This document shows positions 45,765 to 51,614 of a stretch of DNA of 64,000 bases, in pieces; position 1 is the stretch's first letter; every line of letters starts with the position of its first letter. The notes under the pieces were generated by a model. The model ran no database searches and had not been told where the DNA came from. It saw nothing but the letters and a program-made list of their open reading frames with translations. A program made the position numbers and the translations under genes. Source of the DNA: Arcobacter nitrofigilis DSM 7299. Lineage in GTDB: Bacteria > Campylobacterota > Campylobacteria > Campylobacterales > Arcobacteraceae. Location of the stretch: assembly GCF_000092245.1 (NCBI RefSeq), contig NC_014166.1:558001-622000 (forward strand), in the 5' to 3' direction.

Positions 45765-45990
45765 ATTAGGTAAATTAGAAGAAGTTTCTATATCTAAAAA
45801 TGATAATGAATGCATAATAAATATAGTAGAACTTCCCTCTTGGTTTATTAGTTTAAATACTAATTCTAGTTCAGTCATTTATAAAGGAGAACATTTTCTT
45901 AATGATTCAAATTTAGAAAAAAATTTAAGAAAAAAATATCCATATGAAAATAAGTTTACAGTTCATAAAATACCTAATTGGTTTATTTAA
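45745..45990 (+). CDS. Hypothetical element protein, 81 residues
   Basis: Unrecognised protein of 81 residues. Its start overlaps the terminase-like gene by 20 bp and has a strong TTGGAGG site. The N-terminus MNKLKNRLGKLEEVSISK is helical; the rest looks beta-rich (ECIINIVELPSWFISLNT) and it ends in PNWFI. The C-terminal PxWFI occurs twice (LPSWFI and IPNWFI), a small internal repeat. Confidence 0.6.
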   Translation: MNKLKNRLGKLEEVSISKNDNECIINIVELPSWFISLNTNSSSVIYKGEHFLNDSNLEKNLRKKYPYENKFTVHKIPNWFI

Positions 45991-45992
45991 AT

Positions 45993-46202
45993 ATGAAAAA
46001 ATATGGTGTGCGATTAAAAAGACTAGAGAATATAAATAAATTAACAAAAGACAAAATTAATAAATTGTATTTAGAATATATATCATTAATTCTTAGAGGG
46101 AAAATAAATGAATCTACAGAGGAAATGAGAGAGGTATTTAAATTAATGAATATCGAAAGTGAAGAGTTAAGAGTTTGGCTTCAAAAAGGCTCAACTCTAT
46201 AA
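45993..46202 (+). CDS. Hypothetical element protein, 69 residues
   Basis: Small basic helical protein. I chose the ATG at 45993, 2 bp after the previous stop, over a TTG at 45978 without support. KKYGVRLKRLENINKLTKDK resembles the first helix of the upstream 81-residue protein (KLKNRLGKLEEVS). No function recognised. It lies just before the large Gly-tailed protein gene. Confidence 0.55.
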   Translation: MKKYGVRLKRLENINKLTKDKINKLYLEYISLILRGKINESTEEMREVFKLMNIESEELRVWLQKGSTL

Positions 46203-46231
46203 TATTGCAAAAATAAAATAAAGGAAATAAA

Positions 46232-47689
46232 ATGAAATCAGTAACAACAGCATTAGGGATAAATTTAAAAAACATCTCTTCTCAAATTAACAACCTATTA
46301 GCCTTTTTAAATACTTCAAAGGACCTAATCAATTCTTATGCAAGTTCTGCAAATAGTGCAACAACAAGAAGTACATATGATGAATATGTAAGTAAATACA
46401 CAGCAGAAAAACAAAACTTTGAAACTCTACTTTCAACTTATGAAGAACTTGGAGGTAAATATAATATTTCATTAGAAAAATATAACACTCTTACTTTTTC
46501 AGAAAAAGCAAGAGTAATAAGTTATAAATTACCAAACCCTAAAGACAAATTTGAGTGGTTAGCAGGAGGAGAGTTTTATAATCAAAAGAATCCAGGAGGT
46601 TATGTTTGGAGTGCTACTAATCCACTTGCTCCTGATGAAAAACCAAGTTCTAATGACTTGGGATATGTGATAAATAAAGGTAATATTCATCCATATTTAA
46701 ATGAGGGATTCACAGAAGTACAAAGCGAAATGAGAGGTTTCGAATTTCTTGATTTATTAGGAGACTATAGAGACACGCAAGTAGTATCTTATGGTGTAAC
46801 CCTAACAGTAGTAACAAGTGGGGGAACTTTTGAATATAGTAATTATGTTGATGATACAAGTGGGATTGATGGAGAGGGGTTAGGCTTTGCAAATGTTTCC
46901 CCATCAAATATGGGAGTTACTGCCGTTGCCAATATTATGAGTATGCCTGGTATGGATTTAAGGTCTTTAAATGCTATGGGCTTTGCACAATACACAATTA
47001 CAAACATGATAAATGGTAAAACATTTACATCACCAAAAGAACAAATTGGGAATATGATTTCGTCCTCTTTATTTAATACTGCAGAAAATATAGCAGCACA
47101 GAAAACTACAATTGCACTTTCAAAAGCATTGGGAATAAAAAGTACTATTGCTATGGGGATTATGAATATAGGGCTAGGTATGGTTATAGGTGAGTTTATG
47201 GAAATAGCAATAGGATATGATAATAGTTTTGGTTTTGGTGGGGAAATTGTAGGTGCAATCAATGGAAAAGTAACCCGTACAGAGCCTGTAAGTTTTACAC
47301 AAGGAGTAAGTGATCTCTTTAATTCTGTGATTGGAAATGAAACAAAGCAAGGTGTAGTTGATGAAAAAGGAAATTTTCTAGGTAGTATGAATCCAAATTA
47401 TGGAATAAGTACATTTGGTAACTTTAGCCAATTATCAAGAGGTATTGATTCAATGGATTCATTGAATGGAGCTTTTGGAATAGGTGACTTTGATGCTGCT
47501 GTTGATTTTAATTCTACTTTCGGTGGTTTTAAAGCAGCAGAAAGAAATATGGGGCTAGATGATTTTAGTGGTGATGGAGATAGTGGAAGTAGTGAAAGTG
47601 ATTTTGGAAGTTCTAATAATCCAGGTGGTGGAGTTGGTGCATCAGGTAGAGGAGAAGGCGGAGTGGGTGGCTTCGGTGGAGGTATGTAA
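46232..47689 (+). CDS. 485-residue element protein with Gly-rich tail, unknown function
   Basis: Largest product of the element. AAGGAAATAAA ribosome site. Residues about 1-100 are helical and Ser/Thr/Asn-rich (SSANSATTRSTYDEYVSKY). Residues about 105-225 look beta-rich (EWLAGGEFYNQKNPGGYVW, VSYGVTLTVVTSGGTFEYS). A hydrophobic stretch at about 290-330 (GIKSTIAMGIMNIGLGMVIG) could enter a membrane. The last 45 residues are Gly/Ser/Asp-rich, ending GVGGFGGGM. No signal peptide. Possible roles are minor virion protein, DNA pilot-like or membrane-insertion protein, or secreted effector; none is supported by a known motif. Confidence 0.7.
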   Translation: MKSVTTALGINLKNISSQINNLLAFLNTSKDLINSYASSANSATTRSTYDEYVSKYTAEKQNFETLLSTYEELGGKYNISLEKYNTLTFSEKARVISYKLPNPKDKFEWLAGGEFYNQKNPGGYVWSATNPLAPDEKPSSNDLGYVINKGNIHPYLNEGFTEVQSEMRGFEFLDLLGDYRDTQVVSYGVTLTVVTSGGTFEYSNYVDDTSGIDGEGLGFANVSPSNMGVTAVANIMSMPGMDLRSLNAMGFAQYTITNMINGKTFTSPKEQIGNMISSSLFNTAENIAAQKTTIALSKALGIKSTIAMGIMNIGLGMVIGEFMEIAIGYDNSFGFGGEIVGAINGKVTRTEPVSFTQGVSDLFNSVIGNETKQGVVDEKGNFLGSMNPNYGISTFGNFSQLSRGIDSMDSLNGAFGIGDFDAAVDFNSTFGGFKAAERNMGLDDFSGDGDSGSSESDFGSSNNPGGGVGASGRGEGGVGGFGGGM

Positions 47690-47765
47690 AAATAAAACTA
47701 GGTGGGAAAGGGAACAGTTTAGACTTAGAAAAGATTTTGTATTATTAAATAAAAGAGGATAAGTC

Positions 47766-47870
47766 ATGAGTGATATTATTGTATATGCAGTTACTATTGT
47801 TGTATTAGTTGCTTTAGAAACCTTTCTTTATTCTAAATACTCAAAGTGGAAAGAATCTAAAAAGAAATAA
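47766..47870 (+). CDS. 34-residue single-helix membrane protein
   Basis: Short gene with GAGGATAAGTC before the ATG. Residues 4-20 (IIVYAVTIVVLVALETF) form one hydrophobic helix; the tail SKYSKWKESKKK is strongly basic, which predicts a cytoplasmic C-terminus. Size and charge pattern recall small holin-like, antitoxin-type membrane peptides or filamentous coat proteins, though there is no signal peptide. Coding call rests on the ribosome site and position. Confidence 0.55.
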   Translation: MSDIIVYAVTIVVLVALETFLYSKYSKWKESKKK

Positions 47871-48028
47871 GTGTTTATTTTGAGTTGCATTTAATTTTAT
47901 AATAAATAAGAATAGAATTTACATGGAATAAAGAAGAATATTTTTTAACACAAATTTTTGGATTGAAGTTATAAAGTTGTTAAAAGGCATAGAATAATAT
48001 AATTTAGTGAATTATATAAAGGTTTGAA
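47871..48028. other. Short AT-rich gap in the element
   Basis: No open frame with a ribosome site and no strong hairpin is seen. It likely holds the promoter of the next gene; an AATATAATT stretch near 47995-48003 is a weak -10 candidate about 30 nt before the start codon. Confidence 0.3.
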
Positions 48029-48289
48029 ATGAGATATTATTTTTTATCCTTGATTATATTTGTTCCATTATTTGCATGGGATGGTTATGATTACGACAAA
48101 GACTCATATGTAGAAATAGGGAAAGATAATCTTGTTAGAAGTGGTAAAGATATTGAATACTATGATTATAATGATAGTCAATATAAAGATGCGGAAGTTC
48201 AAAGCATACAAGATAATGGAAGTAGTGTTGAAGTAGAGGTTTATGATTATGAAAACAACGAATATAGAACATTTGAAATGGATAAATAG
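48029..48289 (+). CDS. DUF5334-like small exported acidic protein
   Basis: Protein of 86 residues with a signal peptide (MRYYFLSLIIFVPLFA, cleavage before WDGYDYD). The mature part is acidic: WDGYDYDKDSYVEIGKDNLV, DIEYYDYNDSQYKDAEVQS and VEVEVYDYENNEYRTFEMD. From memory this fits DUF5334, a family of small exported proteins of unknown role found in proteobacteria and some mobile elements. AAAGG ribosome site. In this element it follows a small membrane protein and precedes another, so the three may form a membrane or periplasm-facing module. Confidence 0.7.
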   Translation: MRYYFLSLIIFVPLFAWDGYDYDKDSYVEIGKDNLVRSGKDIEYYDYNDSQYKDAEVQSIQDNGSSVEVEVYDYENNEYRTFEMDK

Positions 48290-48313
48290 TATTTTTTTTA
48301 TAAAAGATGATAA

Positions 48314-48538
48314 ATGAATAAAGAAACTATATTAAATTTTTTAACGAAAGAATGGCTAATTTATGTATCAACATTTCTATTAGTTATATCATTTTTGATA
48401 TTGTATTATCAAAATTTTGGATATTTTATTAACAATCCTAAAAAATATATAATTGGCTTTACTCTTTATGTTTATCCTTTTATTATTGCTCTAAGGTTTA
48501 CAGTTTTTTCAATACAATACTTATATAAAAAAAAGTAG
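48314..48538 (+). CDS. Two-helix membrane protein of 74 residues
   Basis: Unrecognised. Two hydrophobic segments (WLIYVSTFLLVISFLILYYQ at about 14-33 and IIGFTLYVYPFIIALRFTVF at about 46-65) and a basic C-terminus (YLYKKK). The ribosome site is weak (AAGATGA). Two-helix membrane proteins near phage ends may be holins or immunity proteins; no motif decides this. Confidence 0.6.
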   Translation: MNKETILNFLTKEWLIYVSTFLLVISFLILYYQNFGYFINNPKKYIIGFTLYVYPFIIALRFTVFSIQYLYKKK

Positions 48539-48617
48539 ATTAATTTATTATTTTAATCTTCCTTTTCCTAACCTTAATCTTCCCCTCCCTTTTTTTTAAA
48601 GGTATTTTTTGTTAAGT

Positions 48618-49240
48618 TTAAAAAGATTGACTTTTAGGAATAGGTTTTGTTATAATATTTTCATTATTAGGATGTGGAACTGTATTGTGTGCATTGTTAA
48701 AAGGTACAGTCGTCCCCTGATGCGAGGAAAGTGTAATTGGCGGTACACCCCCATCCTTTTTAATCACATTCTTTATGTACTTAGGTTTACTTGTACTAAA
48801 TCCAGAAACTATATTCCCACTGTTTTGATCTGCAACAATTATGTTATCTTTGCCTCTTATTTTTGATGAAATTAACCTTGTATTATCACTTGTTCCATCT
48901 GCATATACAGTTGGTTTCCCTAATGCCTTATCAATAAGTCTCTTTAAATGAGCACTCTTTGTTATATAGCCTGTTCCTTATGTTTTGCATCATTATTATA
49001 ATCTCTTTGTGTTGCTTGAGATTCAAGTCCACCAACTGCACCACCTCCAAAAGTTTGAGAACTGCTTGAATTAATTATTCTTGAACTACTATCTTGATTT
49101 TTTGTAATATCTTTTGTTATACTTTCAGTATTAGAAGCAATTGAACCTGATTTATAATCCATATTTGGAGAAGTTTCAGCAGACCCGCCATGTCCTAGCT
49201 TAAAAGAAGGATTTGAGGAATCTAAGGTTGAGCCCTCCAA
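48618..49240 (-). pseudogene. Frameshifted leftward gene with possible nuclease-type C-terminus
   Basis: The first part (49240 to about 48965) is Ser/Gly-rich (SSSQTFGGGAVGGLESQATQ) and stops at 48962-48964. A second open frame without any start codon runs from 48977 to the stop at 48618-48620: ITKSAHLKRLIDKALGKPTV, then YADGTSDN, RGKDNIIVADQNSGNIVSGF and KYIKNVIKKDGG. One-base shift near 48975 joins them. The tail resembles small BECR-type nuclease domains found at ends of phage and polymorphic toxins, from pattern memory only. The only start is a TTG with no ribosome site, and the frame continues in phase from the upstream small gene past two stops. Confidence 0.55.
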
Positions 49241-49288
49241 TTGCTTATATATATTATCTTTTTATTGCATAGTTAAGTTCTTCTTTTG

Positions 49289-49522
49289 TTATCTATTAAA
49301 ACCCATCGACGAATAATTATCATCATCTAATTGGTTCTTTTTTTTAATTTCTTCCTCTTTTATAGAAATTATATTTTCTAAACATTGTTGACTATTCCCA
49401 CATTTGTTGATGTCGTATTCACTTACACCTAATTCTTTTGCTTTATTTCTTAATTTTAGAACGGTAGAAGAGTATTTTACTGGTTGTAGTTGAAGTTCAG
49501 GTTTGTCTGTATTTTGTGCCAT
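49289..49522 (-). CDS. 77-residue protein, possibly the 5' part of the broken gene
   Basis: Starts with ATG after AAAAGGG, a good ribosome site. The sequence has a small helical unit (KLRNKAKELGVSEYDINKCG) with Cys residues at about 41 and 47, then a Glu/Lys-rich helix. It is in the same reading frame as the Ser/Gly-rich part of the downstream pseudogene, separated by TAA at 49289-49291 and another TAA near 49262. It may be a complete small gene or the remnant N-terminus of a protein of about 300 residues. Confidence 0.55.
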   Translation of the reverse strand: MAQNTDKPELQLQPVKYSSTVLKLRNKAKELGVSEYDINKCGNSQQCLENIISIKEEEIKKKNQLDDDNYSSMGFNR

Positions 49523-49562
49523 TACTGCCCTTTTTATTTGTATTATAACAAATTAATAATTA

Positions 49563-49781
49563 TTAATTACAAACTCCAGCATCTTTTATCAATTGTTTAA
49601 GTTTTTTACATTTTTTATTTTCTATATAAAGATTTAACCAACTCTCTACCCAATAAGGAATTTCTCTACCATTAGTATTCCAATTGTTTACAGCTTGTCC
49701 CGAAGTACCTACAAGTTCTGCAAAAGTTGTTTTATTTAATTCTGCCAATTTTAGTTTTTCTTTAAATATATCATTATTCAT
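49563..49781 (-). CDS. Cro/YdaS-like repressor
   Basis: HTH protein of 72 residues: FKEKLKLAELNKTTFAELVG followed by TSGQAVNNWNTNGREIPYWV is a Cro/C1-type HTH in which the recognition helix lies around SGQAVNNW; the PYWVESWLNLYI tail is typical of YdaS-like phage repressors. AAAGG ribosome site. It is divergent from small early-type genes with three spaced inverted repeats between, as in a lysogeny switch. It is the only regulator of that type in the element. Confidence 0.82.
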   Translation of the reverse strand: MNNDIFKEKLKLAELNKTTFAELVGTSGQAVNNWNTNGREIPYWVESWLNLYIENKKCKKLKQLIKDAGVCN

Positions 49782-49796
49782 TTTTTACCTTTAAAT

Positions 49797-49909
49797 ATAA
49801 TCATATAAGTATAACAAAATATATAAAATTAATCAAATGATTATTATTTTAAGTTTATTTTAATAATCAAAAGATTATACTTTTATTATATAAAATAATC
49901 ATTTAATTA
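49797..49909. promoter_or_regulatory. Three-operator divergent switch region
   Basis: Inverted repeats of the type TAATCA-N2-TGATTA occur at 49830-49843 (perfect), 49864-49877 (one mismatch) and 49896-49909 (one mismatch), spaced 34 and 32 bp, about three helical turns. A half-site lies at 49798-49803. The last repeat is 14 nt before the rightward start codon, the first 49 nt before the leftward one. This resembles the OR region of lambdoid phages. Confidence 0.75.
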
Positions 49910-49923
49910 TATAAGGATTCAAA

Positions 49924-50136
49924 ATGTACACAAATACTTACCCAATATTTGAAGAAATAAAAGAAGAAATCTTAAAACAAGACTTAATGGAGATTATAGA
50001 AAGTGCAATAAGTTTATATGATGGGAATATCAATTTAGCAATTCAAGATTATATAGAAGCAGAATATGAACTTGTAAAAGAGTTTGATTATGACTATGCA
50101 TATGATAGTTATAAAGATAATCTATTAACAGCTTAG
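49924..50136 (+). CDS. Small acidic early protein, 70 residues
   Basis: Unrecognised acidic protein (NTYPIFEEIKEEILKQDLME, FDYDYAYDSYKDNLLTA). TAAGGATTC ribosome site. It is the first rightward gene after the operator region and so the likely first target of the repressor. Small acidic phage early proteins may be antirepressors or DNA mimics, which is only a possibility here. Confidence 0.65.
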   Translation: MYTNTYPIFEEIKEEILKQDLMEIIESAISLYDGNINLAIQDYIEAEYELVKEFDYDYAYDSYKDNLLTA

Positions 50137-50148
50137 GAGGAAACAGTT

Positions 50149-50418
50149 ATGCAATTATCAAAATATAAAGCAGATGAATTAATAAATAAGACAAGAGGAA
50201 AAATATTTAGCTGTTCATTTATAAAAAAAGATGGAACCATAAGGAATATAGTAGCAAGATTAGGAGTACATAAAAATCTAAAGGGAGGCAAAAATGGTGA
50301 AAACAAAACAAATAGTTTAATAACTGTTTTTGATATGTTAAATGGTGGTTATAGAATGATAAACCTTGAAACTCTAATTAATTTAAAAGTTAGAGGTGTT
50401 TATTATCAAATAGTATAA
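50149..50418 (+). CDS. WYL_2-type (DUF2693) Sm-like SH3 beta-barrel phage protein
   Basis: Protein of 89 residues. RGKIFSCSFIKKDGTIRNIV, ARLGVHKNLKGGKNGENKTN, SLITVFDMLNGGYRMINLET match the WYL_2 (PF10902) pattern: F-x-K-K-D-G-T-x-R, R-L-G-V-x-K-x-L-K-G-G and VFD near the end. The family is common in phages and has no settled function; a nucleic-acid-binding barrel is predicted. Strong GGAGG site. It lies in the early block behind the repressor. Confidence 0.85.
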   Translation: MQLSKYKADELINKTRGKIFSCSFIKKDGTIRNIVARLGVHKNLKGGKNGENKTNSLITVFDMLNGGYRMINLETLINLKVRGVYYQIV

Positions 50419-50428
50419 AAGGATTAGT

Positions 50429-50542
50429 ATGAAAATAAAAGCTTATTTAACAAACGGTAGTTACAAGATAGTTAGGGTTTTAGTTACAGATGATGTAAAA
50501 GCGATAGCAAGAAAATATGAAAGATGGGAGTATGTATTATGA
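50429..50542 (+). CDS. Small early protein, 37 residues
   Basis: Short gene after AAAAGGATT. The product MKIKAYLTNGSYKIVRVLVT plus DDVKAIARKYERWEYVL is basic, with a strand-strand-helix look. The stop overlaps the next start (ATG at 50539), which supports both as coding. Function unknown. Confidence 0.55.
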   Translation: MKIKAYLTNGSYKIVRVLVTDDVKAIARKYERWEYVL

Positions 50543-50691
50543 ATTATGAAAAATGGTGTGTATTAGTAGGAGAATTACTTGATTGTATAGAGTTAGCTGA
50601 AAAACTTGATAACGATGTATTAAAAAGAGCATTACAAGAGAAACTAAATAGAACACATGAACTAATAGGTGATGATATAGAAATAAAATAA
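50539..50691 (+). CDS. Small early protein, 50 residues
   Basis: Product MNYEKWCVLVGELLDCIELA, EKLDNDVLKRALQEKLNRTH, ELIGDDIEIK is helical and acidic, with two Cys residues. It overlaps the preceding short gene by 4 bp and is followed by a terminator at 50709-50740. Unrecognised; likely the last gene of the early operon. Confidence 0.6.
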   Translation: MNYEKWCVLVGELLDCIELAEKLDNDVLKRALQEKLNRTHELIGDDIEIK

Positions 50692-50708
50692 TAAATCAAA
50701 ATAGATAT

Positions 50709-50740
50709 AAAAGAGGCATAAGAAAAGTTATGCCTCTTTT
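50709..50740 (+). terminator. Terminator after the early genes
   Basis: Near-perfect stem aaaagaggcataa / ttatgcctctttt with a 6-nt loop; the right arm itself ends in a T run. Confidence 0.85.
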
Positions 50741-50863
50741 ATGGTTGAAAAATTAATATTTTTATTTATTTAAATGCTGAGAGCTTTTTATAATTTTTTA
50801 GATTAGTTATGAATTAATATTTATTTTAATAAAACAATTAAAAAATATAAGACAAATTCACTT

Positions 50864-50886
50864 TAAGTTACATTAGAAGTTACATT
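50864..50886 (+). repeat. Right arm-type repeat pair
   Basis: Same 23-bp unit as at 40731-40753 with one mismatch (gttacattrgaagttacatt core, r = a here). Same orientation at both ends of the element. Confidence 0.65.
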
Positions 50887-50942
50887 TTAAAATAAAAATT
50901 TATATAAATACCTTAAAAATAGGCTTTGTAGCTTGTTAGTTA

Positions 50943-50985
50943 GTCCGACTAGCGTACCACCTCACAATCTAATATAATCTAAAAA
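50943..50985 (+). repeat. attR, right attachment repeat
   Basis: Copy of attL with a one-base deletion (gactagcgtacc instead of gactagcggtacc). It carries only the T-arm and acceptor end of tRNA-Leu and is not itself a tRNA. Confidence 0.9.
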
Positions 50986-51150
50986 AGCACAATAAATCCC
51001 TTGAAATCCAACTTTAAAGAGAATAATAAAGAATACAATGGAAGCAGTTGTTTCCGAATATTTAAAATAAAAATTATAGGTAAACTATTTGGAAAAGAGG
51101 CAGAAAATACTAGTTTTGGTAATATTTTATTAGAAGGCAGAAAAAACTAT

Positions 51151-51492
51151 TTATTCTATTTTCCCTCCCATATTTTCAGCATATTGGTCTCCCCATTTTC
51201 TCATTGTTTCAAATATTTCAACAAGTCTTTCTCCATGAATTGTAAGTGAATATTCGACTTTAGGTGGAACTTCTGGAAATACAACTCTTTTTATTAAGGA
51301 TACTTCTTCTAGAGATTTTAACTTTCTATTGATTGTTCTTTGTGAAGTATCTGGAATTCTTTCGGATAATTCGCTAATTCTCAATGGTTTAATTGATAAA
51401 TTCCAAAGTATTAGAAACTTCCATTTATCATCAACTATCTCCATAGGAATATTGCATGAACATTTATATTGTTTTCCATTTAGTTCAATCAT
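51151..51492 (-). CDS. HxlR-family regulator
   Basis: Winged-helix regulator of 113 residues. PMEIVDDKWKFLILWNLSIK, PLRISELSERIPDTSQRTIN and RKLKSLEEVSLIKRVV, then VEYSLTIHGERLVEIF, are the family pattern. Cys residues at 11 and 13 in KQYKCSCNIPM are placed like the redox-active Cys of YodB/HypR/QorR-type members, so it may respond to quinones, aldehydes or oxidants. It is divergent from an RND efflux operon and a 12-bp inverted repeat covers that promoter, so it is probably its repressor. Confidence 0.9.
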   Translation of the reverse strand: MIELNGKQYKCSCNIPMEIVDDKWKFLILWNLSIKPLRISELSERIPDTSQRTINRKLKSLEEVSLIKRVVFPEVPPKVEYSLTIHGERLVEIFETMRKWGDQYAENMGGKIE

Positions 51493-51534
51493 GTTTATCC
51501 TTTTTTATATTTTAGCTAATAATTTAAAAAAAGT

Positions 51535-51587
51535 CAATTACGACATAAAAGTCACTACTTGACAATAATGTCGTAATTGGCTAATAT
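51535..51587 (+). promoter_or_regulatory. RND operon promoter with HxlR-type operator
   Basis: TTGACA at 51559-51564 and TAATAT at 51582-51587 are separated by 17 bp, close to the sigma-70 optimum, and transcription should start near 51594. A perfect 12-bp inverted repeat (caattacgacat at 51535-51546, atgtcgtaattg at 51568-51579) flanks the -35 and fills the spacer; inside it gtca / tgac (51551-51554, 51560-51563) forms a smaller dyad. A repressor bound here would block polymerase. Confidence 0.8.
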
Positions 51588-51614
51588 TCCAGAATTAAAA
51601 AAAAAGGGATGAGA

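Larger units (their letters stand above)
40601..50985. mobile_element. Integrative element of about 10.3 kb at tRNA-Leu
   Basis: Bounded by a direct repeat that includes the tRNA 3' end on the left and a partial copy on the right, with a tyrosine integrase next to the left end. Inside are an excisionase-like HTH protein, a rolling-circle-type Rep, a small-terminase-like protein, unknown proteins in a tight rightward row, a broken leftward gene, and a repressor with divergent small early genes at the right end. No relaxase, capsid, large terminase or Zot ATPase is recognised. After excision the circle would be about 10,342 bp. It is phage-like, satellite-like or plasmid-like; the class is unassigned. 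Confidence 0.88.
50692..51150. other. Element right end and chromosome junction, no clear gene
   Basis: The first part holds a terminator, then AT-rich DNA with the right arm-type repeat, then attR. Bases 50986-51150 outside attR have no convincing gene; one open frame from a TTG at 51001 runs into the antisense of the HxlR gene and has no ribosome site. Part of this stretch resembles the DNA just inside attL, see findings. Confidence 0.6.

Noticed and set aside
46843-47262. Antisense open frame of 139 codons within the 485-residue gene
   Set aside because: Pro/Ile-rich shadow without a ribosome site; sense gene has a good site and sits in an overlapping gene row.
47559-47762. Plus-strand open frame rich in Val over the Gly-rich tail coding region
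   Set aside because: It is another frame of the Gly-rich repeat of the 485-residue protein; low-complexity artefact.
48609-48866. Plus-strand open frame of 85 codons
   Set aside because: Opposite strand to the broken toxin-like tail, which has the better protein-like composition; no ribosome site.
48962-48990. Programmed frameshift in the toxin-like gene
   Set aside because: No slippery heptamer in the right frame near the junction, and two further in-frame stops lie upstream, so decay or sequencing error is simpler.
40601-50985. Calling the element a filamentous phage (inovirus)
   Set aside because: Rep type and short membrane peptides fit, but there is no Zot/pI ATPase with a Walker A motif and no clear signal-bearing coat protein row. 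Not enough to assign.
40601-50985. Calling the element an ICE or mobilizable element
   Set aside because: No relaxase, coupling protein or type IV secretion gene recognised; the Rep-like protein has initiator rather than relaxase motifs.
51001-51249. Open frame of 82 codons just outside attR on the plus strand
   Set aside because: TTG start, no ribosome site, second half is the antisense of the HxlR gene, and composition shifts midway. Treated as chance.
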